DNA of 64,000 bases from Pegea sp. RAD2-039 (taxonomy: Eukaryota > Chordata > Thaliacea > Salpida > Salpidae). The notes beneath the pieces are model-generated. The model was not told the DNA's origin, ran no database searches, and saw only the letters and a list, made by a program, of their open reading frames with translations. The stretch is from assembly GCA_034620365.1 (NCBI GenBank), contig JAQGEQ010000213.1, positions 496,001 to 560,000 on the forward strand. Direction: 5' to 3'. Each line of letters starts with the position of its first letter. Positions within the stretch are counted from its first letter, which is position 1. The position numbers and the translations under genes are program-made. Below, in pieces: positions 53,003 through 64,000 of the stretch.

Positions 53003-55595
53003 ATAGTACAAATGCAATCAGTCTTCAACCAGCTCTCACTAAGACAATACAACTACCAGAATTTAACATTGTAAGTTTATCTATTGCTAAAGTATCTATC
53101 ATAAATTCATAAAGTTGTTCAACGGTAATATTATAATTAAAATTATTTTTAAATTTAATCATTTAAAATATTAATGGAAATATTCTATTTTTCAACGACT
53201 AGTCATTGGGAAGTTTTATAATTTTTAAAATAGAATTCAGATAATGTTGGGTTAAACTTTAGGAGTTTATTAATTTAGAAATGATATTATTTGTTGGTAG
53301 AAAGTTTGAGTTATCTAGATTGAAGCCATAGGTCAGTAGATTTCAAAATTTATTTTTTTAGATAAGTTTCTGAGTTCATTATCAACCTTAGAACTGTACA
53401 TAGCAGAACTACTCGAACTTGACTCAAAAAAAAGTTTTCTTTGACCATTGAGAAGTTTTCATGGCTCTTTAGCTTGCATCACATACTTGAGAATTTGTCA
53501 TCATCAATGTCATTTGATCAGCACAGCCTATGCCAGATGTACTTTTTAAAGATGCTACTTCTTATTAAACTAACAAATCTATCAAATAAAATTATTCAAT
53601 TCTTTAACCTTATTTTTCTTATAAGTTTAAGTAGTACACTGAAGCTATGCAAATGTCTTAACTTACTTTTATGCCCTGAAATACAAATCTGCTTTACATT
53701 TTTTTCTAATTACACATTTAGTTAAACAATTTATGCAGATTAAAGACATTTATTTATCGCTCACAAATATTTAATATTGAAACAAAAGTAGAAAATGCTG
53801 GTGATTGATCTGAGAGTTTAAAGTGCTTTAAATCATAGTTTCTTTGATTTAAACGTAATTATGTTTTTATAGCTACATGTAAACAACCATGGAAAACAGA
53901 AGCACTATGGTTTGTTATTTCTTAACTTCAATTTCAACAAAAGATTAAATAAATTTCAATTTTAGTTATTTCAAAAACTTTGCTTTGTAATGAGCTTGGA
54001 TTTACAATGCGTGATTTGCGATTTCAACATTCTCACTTTCTGCACGTTCGAAATCAGAAGATCGTCATTAGATTTCAGGTTAAGATTTTTGTTGATCAAT
54101 CAACTATGATTTGCACTTATGACTTTTTATACCGAGTGACTTATTTCAGATTTTGAAAGCAGTTGTTTGTAGAAATTCTATTCTTTTCATCGATTTTTCT
54201 TCTGATGAAAAAAAAACAACAAATGATATCAAACGATTTTTAGATGAGTTGCCAATTTTGTTTACAGGATGTGAACTAAATTCAAGTAATTTGCCGTTTG
54301 AATATAAAGCAGTCGAAGCTATATTGGCATTTACAGTGAGTTGTGTGTGATGGTTGGTGACTCAATCTACATATTCACTAATTTTATGGCAGATCTCAAA
54401 GTTTTCTCAAACTTTAGCTGAGCTTGAACCTGATATCAATATAATTTTAAAGGCCTTGACAGATCCTACAAATCTTGTTGTAGATCGTTCATTAGTACAC
54501 GTTCTGCTGAAAAAAAGTCGCAAGTTAGTTTTGAAAGTAAAATATTTAATTAGCATTTGTGTGATTGGTCATTCTAAAATAGGTTAAATGAATTTGGAAC
54601 AATTTTGCAAGAATTCACAGAGGCAATAGAAGAATGGTTGGACGATGATGATGATTTACAAGATCTTTGTATAAGTGTTGATTCTAGAAGTAAAGAGAGC
54701 AGGTCACCTGTTTCTTGGTTGATAATTTGTTTTTTAAATAAAAATTTATCGTAGTCTAATAGTTTTGTAATTATAGATCTTCATATGATGCTCATGTATT
54801 TTACAAGCCGCAAAAAGAAGAAGATGAGAATTTAATTCGTTTTGATAAAAGAATTAATCTTCAAGATGAAATGGAACTGCTGTTAGAATCATTTCTAAAA
54901 AATGTATCTTGATTTTTGTCTCTTAAAATTTCGTTTAAATATCTCTGAATTTAGGCTGAAGAAATGAGAAATCGAGTAGGTGAGCTAAAATCATCAATTG
55001 AAAATTCAAACAACACAATTCTGATCAACTTAGACAGGTGAGAAGGGTGTGATGCAGGTTTGCTGATATCTTCAACATCAATAACTCATGAAAATATGCC
55101 ACAACATATTTTCAGTCACCGGAATTTGCTTTTGCGTTTGGAAATCCAATTGACAATTGGAATGTTTTCTTGTGGTGTATTTTCGATGATAGGAATGGCC
55201 TTTGGAATGAATCTCACCTCACATCTAGAAGAGGTTTCTATCTTTCAGTTTTCAAACAACAAAATGATCAACAAATTGTCTTTTAGCACCCTCTAGCATT
55301 TTGGATAGCCACAGGAACTATGGCTGGAGGTTCTATTGTTTTGTGGAAGATTCTTCTCAAATATCTTGATCGAGCTCCTCGTTCAAAACAATCGAAACTT
55401 CTTAAATCGGTTAGTCACTGAATCTTCATCTATTTCGGAGCTGGATTTTATATATTTTAGCTTGCTTCAAGAGAAGATGAATTTGGGACTCACAACAATT
55501 TGGAAAAAGTTATTAACAGGCATCAGATGATTAATAGTAAAAAAGGAGTCATTGTTAAGAAGATGTTCGAAAAGAAAGATACGGATCAAAAATAG
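53003..55595 (+). CDS. MRS2: MRS2-type mitochondrial magnesium channel (CorA superfamily); 5' end unresolved
   Basis: Exons in order: 53,003-53,070; 53,873-53,911; about 53,966-54,078; 54,150-54,339; 54,394-54,528; 54,582-54,701; 54,778-54,903; 54,955-55,038; 55,116-55,234; 55,288-55,409; 55,461-55,595. Signature stretches are ELGFTMRDLRFQH, LPFEYKAVEAILAF, LTDPTNLVVDRSLVHVLLKK, DEMELLLESFLKNAEEMRNR, HRNLLLRLEIQLTIGMFSCG and AFGMNLTSHLEE. GMN is the invariant selectivity motif at the end of TM1. TM2 follows (WIATGTMAGGSIVLW). MRS2 carries Mg2+ into the mitochondrial matrix as a pentamer. The N-terminal targeting peptide lies upstream of 53,003 or is the alternative start at 53,012. Its 3' end converges with HDHD5, stops 178 bp apart. 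Confidence 0.9.
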
Positions 55596-55772
55596 ATTAA
55601 TTGGATGAAAAGATCTTGCAAGACTGCTCCTTATCTTGCCTTTATCATTATTTTGCACTGAATTTTTTAATGAAAGTGTTTTGCAAAACAACAAATTGTA
55701 TTTTGGAGGTGAATTCAATTTTATTGATCAGCAAATTGTGATTTAGAAAAGACAAATCGAAAGAGGAATATT

Positions 55773-57390
55773 TTAGTTCGACTTCTGTTCGATTTCGAAA
55801 ATTTTTTCAATCGCAGCATCGACGTCATCAACAACGTAATTTGGTTGGGTTAAGGTCTCACAGTAAGGAAAGTCTCGATGCCCATGATCAAGTTGATCTT
55901 TTACATTATTTTGATCTTTTTGGTAAATCCCGGTACAAACCAAAATCGAACAGCATCTAAATAATTGAAATTTTAAAGTTGTTGTTGTTTATCTTGAAAC
56001 TTACCTCAAATCAGCTTCTGGAGATTTAGTTGAACTTTGATTATTTGAATCAATAGAGCTGAAACAAAAGTAGTTTGATTTTTGCCGGTCTTCAAACTTA
56101 ATTTTCTTACTTTCTTTTTAAATGTCTATTGAAAATGTTTGCTCCATAGATATCAGTAAGTTGATTGTCACTACAAATAAGTTATCTTAGGAAATGCTCA
56201 GGGTTATTCCCCAACTAACTTACCCTATGGCGTAAATTTTTGAGATATTTTTCAAACCCATTTTCGATGCTTGCTCAGATAGTACTTTGTACGAATATTC
56301 GTATGTAACGACTCCCGGCTTACCAACTAGCGCTTCATACTTTAGTTGTTTACCAGTTATTTTTGTATAAAGATTTTCTAAGCACAATAGAAAGGCACCA
56401 TGTCCAAATCTGTCAGAAGGTGAAATATAAAACTTATTTTTGTGGCTAAGTTCACAAACCTCGGTATTTCAGCTTTTGCCATCCATTGTAAATCCATATT
56501 TACAGCTAATATAGGAAGCTGCTTGTTAGAAACAACTGTGCTGCAAGATGGCTTTCCGTTTGTAACCAAAATATCAATAATCAGTTGAAGACTTGTCTCC
56601 CATCTAGGAATGGAAAATCAAAACTATTTTCAACTTGCTGTTTAAAAACTGCAAACCTAATCGGTTCTCCTAACAAAACAACAGCTTCAATTCGAGGAAA
56701 ACTTTTATCATTCTCAATTTGCTCCTTAGGCCACCGTTCACGATCAACCCAATCCAAATATGGGTATGCTTTACGAACTTCATCTATTGTTATGATGTTT
56801 TTGAACCCCAATCTATAATTTTCATTAAAAACTGTTAGATATTGAATCTAAATAAACCAGAAACAAACTTCTTAGCAACTTGAATCACTCCTCCGTCATG
56901 ACTAGGGCCGGACACAAGACACAGCTTATCATGATATTCTTGAAAAGACTCTAATGGTGTTTGTGACATAACTATTTGATCTGGAGCTATCTGCTCGTAC
57001 AATTGTATCTGTTTACTGTCAGTGCCTAAAATTGTAGTAAATAAGTTTTACCTGAACTCCAAGGAGATTTGATAAAAGTTCAGCTTTAACTTCTTGTAAT
57101 CCAAAACTGTTAGTACAAAAAACAGTTGGAACCTTAAACTTTTTGGAATCCATCAGCTTTTTGATCGCATCTTTAGCTGCAGGTATCACGGACTTTCCCC
57201 TCATTAATACCCCGTCAATGTCGAACATTACTCCGAACTTCGTTTCCTTGACAGAATAGAAAATTGAATAGTTGTTTTTTGAAACTTTGTGGCTCAAAAG
57301 CAAACACTCTGAATAATATTTACTTCGTTGGAGCTTTACATGTTTTCGACATTTGACAACAAAAATAACTTCAAAAGTTAATTTTTCTAA
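55773..57390 (-). CDS. HDHD5: HAD-superfamily hydrolase HDHD5 (CECR5 family); start unresolved
   Basis: About eight exons on minus. The first clear exon (57,390-57,051) carries HAD motif I in FGVMFDIDGVLMRG (the DxD nucleophile) and motif II in VFCTNSFG. Then come QIAPDQIVMSQTPLESFQ, CLVSGPSHDGGVIQVAKK, IDEVRKAYPYLDWVDRERWP, VVLLGEPIRF, FGHGAFLLCLENLYTKITGK, and motif IV split over two exons (YAIG, then DNQLTDIYGANIFNRHLKRK). The end is ILVCTGIYQ and DFPYCETLTQPNYVVDDV, stop at 55,773. This is the layout of animal HDHD5/CECR5, a mitochondrial HAD phosphatase-like protein of poorly known substrate. The frame is open upstream of 57,390 without a Met, so a first exon is missing. A mini-exon MNNLQ with a good donor near 57,735 is tempting but out of phase. 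Confidence 0.87.
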
Positions 57391-59815
57391 AAGTACACAA
57401 ACATTTTAATCAATAAACAACTATTTCAATTTTATGAGCTCAAGCAATCAAATCAATAACACAAATATAATAGTTATATGTCAAGGTATGATTTCCTAAA
57501 AGTTTTATAAAAACTAAGCCTTCAATAATTTATTTCAATAAAACAAATCTAAGTTGAAAATAAATTTACTCTGCAGTAAACACAGTTCTTTGTCTCATCT
57601 ATCTATTGACACAAGCAGAAGTTTATTTTTTATTAGCATTTCAACTTATTTCAACTCGACAATAGTACTTCAAATTATCTGACTAATACAGACATCTAAG
57701 AATTAATGATGAACCGACTTACCTGAAGGTTATTCATTATGATAGCTGTTTGCAGTTTGAATTGAAACACGTAATTATATTGCAGCAAAAAGTTTACTTC
57801 TTTTATACCCTTGCTTCTAGTATTGACAAAGTTAGTTCAAAGGTCATTTTAGCAGGTGTTATATGACAAATACATAGTCAATTGCAATGTGATTCACACT
57901 TAGATTTAGCTAATTTATATATAAATCTGTTCTTTTAAAGTTAATAATCAATATGATTACTTTGAAATTCTTTGCAGATGGTAGAAGGTTCTACAGCTTT
58001 ACAATTATTCAATTAAGAAATAGATTTCTGCAAACGTTATTATCTCTTGGTTCTTATATTATTTATTATCATAACAACAGCACCTCTTGCAAAAATATAA
58101 AGCTTTTAGAATAACAAAGGTACAAAGTATAATAATGTAAAATAAATACAAAAACAGCTAGTAACTCTACTCTACCTTTATCTAAATTTAAAACTTATAT
58201 CATTCATGAAAAGAAACTTTAAAAATAACTTTAGTTGATCGTTACTTCGTTTAAATAAGCTCGTTTAAACCTGTTTGCACCATTGCAGCCGTCTGATCTT
58301 TATTTATCCTCAAATATATTTGGTTTTAAAGAAAGCTTAATAAAGAATTAACATTTTTCAATTTAAATGGTCAAACACAGGCAAATCATTAATAGAAAGT
58401 TACTAATTAATTTAGAATAAACCAAGAAATTGGTTACTGTCGGTCATTTGCAGCTCTTTTGAATTGATCTTAAAATTTGCTTATCCACTTTTTTTTACAT
58501 AATTTCTCTTCATCCATACTTGAAGTATTTTTAATGAATCATTGAACTAATTTTATTTCAATAATATAAGCACCAAACTGAAATATGTAATACTAAAAAT
58601 AATTCATAGCAAAATTGTTAGACAAAGATTTTTAAGTTTGGTTGTTGATATTACTAATTTTAGCCAACATTGCTCATTTACAATCGTTTATTTAAAATCT
58701 ACAGATGTAAAAACTTGTTCATTTTGTTCTCTGTTCATAATATAATGTAAACATAGCTTTACATTTGTAACTAATCAAATTCAATACCTTCTTGATAAAA
58801 TTACTTAAAACTTTGTGTAACTTTTAACATGGAATAATAGTATTTATTTGATTACCAAAGCTTTTTGAAAACTATCGATAATTTGAAATCTTAAAAATAT
58901 TTACAAGTTTGAAATTGTTACGATTTGTCTTATTAAATTAAAAAAAGCATGATTTTGGAATTAAAACAAATCATTTACAAACTATTACAATTTTATTCTT
59001 GCGTACCGATGACATATAATTTAGTGCTATTTTTTCAAAATTATGATTTGATAACTTTTCAACTGCAAGAAGAATTTCGAAATATTTTTATTTGCTTTAT
59101 TTCTCAAAACAGAATTGATTATTTAAAAAAACTGGAATTTTATTTCCTATCAAATATTTTCAACAAACATTTTTACATCTATGTCGATATTTTCCAAATA
59201 TTTTTTTGAAAATATAGAATGTATCAAATGTTCTATATTAAATCAATTTATTTATTTAAATTTAGTTTAAATACCTCTTAATTGATAGCTATTGGTGTTC
59301 AGTTTTTCAATAAGTTCAAGCACTTTTAAAAAATCATTTTTTTAATGAACATGTTAAGAACCAACAAGCACTTAAGAAAGAAACCTTATGATTTAATTTA
59401 ATTTCAGATTTATACTTATTTAACATTGTATTGCTGAATAATCATAGATATCTTATTGTGAACGAGTTTGAGAAAAGATTTTGGAAAATAGCTTGAAAAA
59501 TAAATGAATTAATTTAGTCGAATTTTAGGTTAAATTAATAAAAAATAATAACAAACATAAAAGGTACTTAATGTATAAAAATGTGACTGAAGTAGAATTC
59601 ATCAAGACCATTGATTGCTAATACATTGATAATCACAAAGATTTGATGACTGCTATTTCAAAGAAACGAGCAAAAAGATGAATGAAAAAGAAAATTCAAT
59701 GTGAAATAAATACAAATGATTTATCTTAACCTACCGATGCAAAAACAAACTTTCACTTGTATCAATAGTAAAACTAATTTGACTTCTCAATAATCAACCA
59801 TTGAATAATAAACAA
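57391..59815. other. Gene-poor AT-rich stretch between HDHD5 and PPP1R21
   Basis: Contains the 5' part of HDHD5 (unresolved) and the 3' UTR of PPP1R21. No other coding signal. An 86-codon frame at 58,949 is of AT-rich composition and looks spurious. Confidence 0.45.
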
Positions 59816-62044
59816 TTAGCTGCTGTTACCAAAAACCCGGTTTTTCTTCTTCATTTTAAGTGTCTCAATTTCTTCTTGTTGAGAAGCAAGTTTTTCATTC
59901 ATAGCAGCCAAATGCTCTGTCATTAAACCTAATTGTTGTTCATAATTTTTGCTGGTCAAGGCTAGCTCATCACGAAGCAAAGACATCTCTTGTGAGCTAT
60001 TCCCTAACTTTCCTTCAATATTTTGAATCTGATTTTTTGAAACAGTCAAATGTTTTTGCAATCTTTCACATTCATTTTCAAAATGTTGAGCGCGGCTCTC
60101 TATTAATTGATTCTTCCTACAAGCATCTGTTAATCTTGCATTCATATGATGTTTAATCAACTCTTCAGTAGTCTGCATACCACCAGCATCTCCATGATCT
60201 TCAATATGTAAAGATCCAAGAGTGGATACATCTGTTGGAGATGAAGAGTTTGTTCTTACTCTATGTTCAATCTTTAATTTCGTTTCTTTTTGCTCTTCAT
60301 TTGTTACTTGCTTTTCCAGTTTCATTTGAAGCAATTGGGTTTCTAACAACCAATATCCCTTTTCTTGTTCTAAATCTTCAATTTTTCGATTTAATTTTTT
60401 CACTTCTTCTTTTGATTCATTATCATCAAAATGGTGAGTACTGTTCTTTAATTGTAGAGCTTCTTCATAAGCTACTGAATCAGGAGGAGTAAAGATATTC
60501 ACTTGTTGCAAGAAGCTGCTAGTATTCTTATGTAGAATTGAAAGAATAGGATCAACATCAGCCAGTTTACTCACTTCACTCGATAAAAACTCCTCATTTT
60601 CTTGTAAAAAAACAGAAAGTTTTGCGCAGGTTGAAGATAACTGAATCATTGTAGTAAATAGAAGGTCATTAGCTGTTCGAAGTTTTGGCGACTTAGTTGT
60701 TGTTGGAAGTTCATATTCTAATAAAACTTTTCCATTCAGAAGCTTAGACAAGTCTTTGAAAATCAAATGAAACTCATTGAAAACGGAGATAATTTTATGC
60801 AAAATAGCGCCACAATTCTCCATGACAACTTCAGAATCCGAAGAGGAATTCTTCAACAAGATCTCCAAATAAACAAAAAGTTTAGAAAATAAAGGAATCA
60901 ATCTCTGATAAACCGTCAAGTTGCTATTATTTTTCGATTGAAGATTAGGAACACATAAAGATGCATCACATTCTTGGGATAAGAAGTTTAATAAATAAGG
61001 TTGAAGTTTGTCTACTAAGGCAGCATATAAATGACACTTTTTTACAAATTCTTGCACTTCTAAAGAATTCCTTAAAACTACATTAAAATCAACATCAATG
61101 AATGAGATAGTGAAATGACTGCTGATGTCCTGCAACAACTCTTTTGCCTCAGACTGAAATGAACAAAGTTTTATAGTTTCACCAGGAAGATCTTGAACTT
61201 CACTGTTGATAGGGTAACAAAAAGCTCTTTCTTGAAAGCTAGAATGAAAATTGATCAAACCTTTACACAGATCTTTCACATATGTTTCGATTGATGTGAT
61301 TATATTCTTATACTTCGATTGAAACCGTTTGTCATTATTTACAACTTTCAACTTCACAAAAGCCGGGTTTGAAGAATCATTAAAAACAACAGTGTCTTCC
61401 AAGATCTTTCTCAACTGGGATTTTGAGGCTAACAATTCTTCGTTTATACCACTTAATTCAGAAATCTTTCTCTCATTAACGATTCTGATTTCATTTGATT
61501 TTGTTTCTACTTCCATCAACTTTTTCTCCAAGAAAGCTTTATCTTCGTGAAATTTCAGTTTGAAATTCCGTAGCTCTTCATTTAAAGCTTCATTCTCACT
61601 TTTTAGGGAATTATAGTCATGGCTAGACTGCTTCAAGTTGTCATTATAGGCTCTTTCTAGATCACGTGACTTCAACTCGCTATCATACAGCTGTTTATGT
61701 AATCTTTCATTTTCACTTATCTTTACTCTCAAATCATCATCAATAGCAGCACGATTATGTAAATGAGGTTCTTCTTTACCGCGTTGTTTAGATTTGTTTT
61801 GTTTCTTTTCAACTTCTTCTTGCAAAATGGAAATTCTCTTAGACATTTGTTCATTTCGAAAGTTGCTGCTGTCTATTTCTTGTTGAAATCTTCGGGTTTC
61901 TTGCTCCTTCATCTGCAGCTTTTCATTTAAGCTGCTAATATTTGATTGCTTATCAAAAACAGCTTTTTTCAACACTTGATTTTGAGCTTTTAGTTTTGCA
62001 TATTCAGTAGCAAGTCGTTGGTATTTAGCTGGTAGTTCATTCAT
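59816..62044 (-). CDS. PPP1R21: Protein phosphatase 1 regulatory subunit 21 (KLRAQ family)
   Basis: 742 residues in one large coding exon, close to the length of the vertebrate protein. The N-terminus has the family hallmark KYQRLATEYAKLKAQNQVLK. A long coiled coil follows (to about residue 200), then a helical middle domain (NFHSSFQERAFCYPINSE, LLEYELPTTTKSPKLRTAND), and a C-terminal coiled coil with EDLEQEKGYWLLETQLLQMK, ELIKHHMNARLTDA and MTEHLAAMNEKLASQQEEIE. PPP1R21 is part of the FERRY complex on early endosomes that links mRNA and ribosomes to Rab5, and was first described as a PP1 partner. An acceptor just before the ATG (TTATACTTTTAG) suggests a non-coding first exon upstream. One uninterrupted coding exon of this size is unusual beside its intron-rich neighbours. 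Confidence 0.93.
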   Translation of the reverse strand: MNELPAKYQRLATEYAKLKAQNQVLKKAVFDKQSNISSLNEKLQMKEQETRRFQQEIDSSNFRNEQMSKRISILQEEVEKKQNKSKQRGKEEPHLHNRAAIDDDLRVKISENERLHKQLYDSELKSRDLERAYNDNLKQSSHDYNSLKSENEALNEELRNFKLKFHEDKAFLEKKLMEVETKSNEIRIVNERKISELSGINEELLASKSQLRKILEDTVVFNDSSNPAFVKLKVVNNDKRFQSKYKNIITSIETYVKDLCKGLINFHSSFQERAFCYPINSEVQDLPGETIKLCSFQSEAKELLQDISSHFTISFIDVDFNVVLRNSLEVQEFVKKCHLYAALVDKLQPYLLNFLSQECDASLCVPNLQSKNNSNLTVYQRLIPLFSKLFVYLEILLKNSSSDSEVVMENCGAILHKIISVFNEFHLIFKDLSKLLNGKVLLEYELPTTTKSPKLRTANDLLFTTMIQLSSTCAKLSVFLQENEEFLSSEVSKLADVDPILSILHKNTSSFLQQVNIFTPPDSVAYEEALQLKNSTHHFDDNESKEEVKKLNRKIEDLEQEKGYWLLETQLLQMKLEKQVTNEEQKETKLKIEHRVRTNSSSPTDVSTLGSLHIEDHGDAGGMQTTEELIKHHMNARLTDACRKNQLIESRAQHFENECERLQKHLTVSKNQIQNIEGKLGNSSQEMSLLRDELALTSKNYEQQLGLMTEHLAAMNEKLASQQEEIETLKMKKKNRVFGNSS

Positions 62045-63475
62045 TTCTAACCCTAAAAGTATAAATTAGAATTAATATGTCAACTAAACAGTAGATTGAG
62101 TTCATTATTTGGTAAGTTATATAACTTACACCTATTTGATTGTATAAATTACAAATTCAAGTTAATCATTTAAAACAAACAAAAGTTAAAATAAATATTT
62201 AATAATTGATAAGACTTCATCACAACTTCAGGTGAAAAACTTTAGTTTAAATATGTCAAAAAGTTTAAATACCAATAATAAAACAGATATTAACCATTAA
62301 ATTGTATATTAACAAAGAACATTAATAAAATATTTACTAAATATTATACATATTGATTAAAAGTACTTACTCATAATGCTAAAATAGTAAAATTTGTTGA
62401 GTCTTAAAATAATTTCTATTTAAATAACTTTTTTTTAGTTTAAATCTTATTTTTGACATTTAGTTTAGTTCTTTTCGTTATAAGCTAACTTCTAAAAGAA
62501 ATATAAAAAAGAAAAATACTATTAATAATATCTAAAATTTGAGCTCATTAAGAATAGATTTATAAGTGTCAAAAATTGATTAAGTAAAATTCAAAAATAA
62601 TAGACTTACAAATTAAATTTATTCTAAGTTAAATCAAATAATATTATAATCAAGCTCCTAAAAACTTTATGAAACCTAAGTTTTATATAAGGTTCCTCAA
62701 AAAATATTTCTAAATTAAGATAAAACTATATTATTACTGAATATTATTAAATTTCTACAATCATTATTGATAAATATGATCATGACTAATAACCATTGAT
62801 TAACTTTTATCAAAACATATATGCTGTTTTATATAAAAAATTCTATGTACAAAAGTGTTATATAAAGAATAAAAACATGTTTAAAAATCAACTACTATAC
62901 CAACCAGGTAAAACTAAAATAGATGAAATTTCATTTGAAATATAGAAAAACTTATTAAATATATAGAACTAGTAAAAATTTACTGCGGTACTTCTAAAAT
63001 TTCATACAAGCTGAACTAATATGTAATTGTACCAAATAAGGTTTATGTGCCTTTAAAATAATTCTAAGTTTTATTGAACACATAACAATCATCAACTTGT
63101 TGTTGAAACAAAATAATAAAGATCAAATCTTTTTTGAAGATAGTGACATAATTACATAAAAGCTTAAATTTAAAGATTAAAAAAAAGCTTATTTTTAAAA
63201 CAATGTAAATCATAACAGTTTTTTCCAAAATTAGTTTTTAATATTCAATAAAAATAACGTTTCAAAAACAAAATTGAAAAAAACAACTTGAAGACATTTT
63301 ACATTTAATTTCTAAATCAATGTCTGCACAGTTTACAATAATTTTCAACAGTTTTTCATTATTTGTTGGGAATATTGCTTTATAATGATTAAATTAAAAT
63401 AAATTTAAATATTTATTAATATTCTTGAACGTTTAGTTTAACAAACAAATTTTTGATACAAGTTCGTCCTTCACA
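62045..63475. other. Intergenic, AT-rich
   Basis: Presumed promoter and 5' UTR exon of PPP1R21. No coding signal seen. Confidence 0.45.
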
Positions 63476-63592
63476 ATGTCTGTCTTCGATTTATTTATAA
63501 GAGCAATTTGTTTTGTGGTAATTTTAACTGGAGTTAGAGCAAATATATTTATTTCCAAGGTTATTTTATGTTCTGTTGAACAAAAGTAGATT
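63476..63592 (+). CDS. Possible signal-peptide first exon of a gene leaving the window
   Basis: ATG at 63,476 opens MSVFDLFIRAICFVVILTGV followed by RANIFISK, a good signal peptide (n-region Arg, hydrophobic core, VRA cleavage site). The frame ends at 63,592 if unspliced (38 codons). A possible donor follows ISK (AAG|gttatt). No following exon could be tied in phase, so this is either the first exon of a secreted-protein gene continuing right or a chance ORF. Confidence 0.3.
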
Positions 63593-64000
63593 TATGCTAT
63601 ATAAACTGCATTTCTATCTTTTTATTACTCTAAAAAAGCAAAAGCGTCTAAGCAAGTTTTATCCTTAAAACAACAGAAATATGATTTGGAAATTTGTGCT
63701 TCGTCACTTAAAAAATGAGGTAGTGTAACTAAATGATATTTTTAACTCAAAATAATTCAAGCTTGTGTATTAATTTAATTGCTTATTAGATTATGCCTTT
63801 GTTTAAAACCATTATTTATTAGAGCAGCAAACCTAACGTTAATAAATAATTAAAATGAAAGATATAAAATAAAAATTTCTGATATTGATCAACATTCCAG
63901 TTTTGGTTAGACAGCCTTACAAAAAAATCAGTCAGCCTAGTTAAACAGTTTGCGCATTAAAGTGTCAATTGAATACTTAGAGCTAGACTTGCAGCTTTAA
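63593..64000. other. Right edge, nothing identified
   Basis: AT-rich. A short frame at about 63,640-63,720 (EICASSLKK before the stop) might be a second exon of the preceding candidate, but the phase does not fit. Confidence 0.3.

Noticed and set aside
57722..57740. Mini-exon MNNLQ with a good donor as the HDHD5 start
   Set aside because: Phase 0 at the donor leads to stops at the plausible acceptors of the next exon; left unassigned.
58949..59209. 86-codon plus-strand frame rich in F, Y, I and N
   Set aside because: Composition follows the local AT richness, with no motif, no signal peptide and no splice context.

Overview
This window is nuclear DNA from an animal (metazoan). It is very AT-rich. 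The genes are split into many short exons with GT-AG introns, and several are animal-type families: a doublecortin-domain kinase, a CHST-type carbohydrate sulfotransferase, Tribbles-like pseudokinases and PPP1R21. I cannot name the phylum from sequence alone. No operons, CRISPR arrays, rRNA genes or convincing functional tRNA genes are visible.

Layout. 1-66 (-): the first 22 codons of a gene running off the left edge. 2.15-10.9 kb (-): doublecortin-like kinase material, with one DCX domain at 10.3-10.9 kb, a second at 6.0-6.5 kb, a long charged coiled coil and an intact kinase domain. 13.4-16.0 kb (-): ADCK1. 18.2-21.1 kb (+) and 22.1-24.3 kb (-): two convergent genes for secreted proteins with a galectin-like domain in front of a trypsin domain. 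25-36 kb: a segmental duplication carrying two intronless Tribbles-like pseudokinase genes. Between the two copies lie LINE fragments, gene fragments and a 9-bp satellite. 38.0-39.4 kb (+): an intronless kinase with a KA1-like tail. 40.8-43.9 kb (-): carbohydrate sulfotransferase. 46.3-47.2 kb: LINE fragment. 47.4-49.1 kb (-): NSRP1. 50.2-51.7 kb: tRNA-derived SINE and LINE pieces. 53.0-55.6 kb (+): MRS2. 55.8-57.4 kb (-): HDHD5. 59.8-62.0 kb (-): PPP1R21. 63.5 kb (+): a possible signal-peptide exon.

The genes do not form one pathway. ADCK1, MRS2 and HDHD5 belong to families with mitochondrial members. DCLK, NSRP1 and PPP1R21 belong to microtubule, splicing and endosome families. The accessory part (18-44 kb) is different: lineage-specific secreted proteases, pseudokinases, broken copies of neighbouring genes, and one LINE family with an apparent SINE partner.

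The points most worth checking are: (1) the galectin-trypsin fusion pair, where one protease lacks the canonical activation site and the other has changed substrate-pocket residues; (2) the duplicated Tribbles-like pseudokinases, whose coding differences are clustered and mostly change amino acids; (3) the SINE/LINE pair sharing a 3' tail; (4) fifteen perfect TGACGTCA octamers confined to two gene neighbourhoods. All exon borders were read by eye from splice consensus and reading frame, without transcript data.
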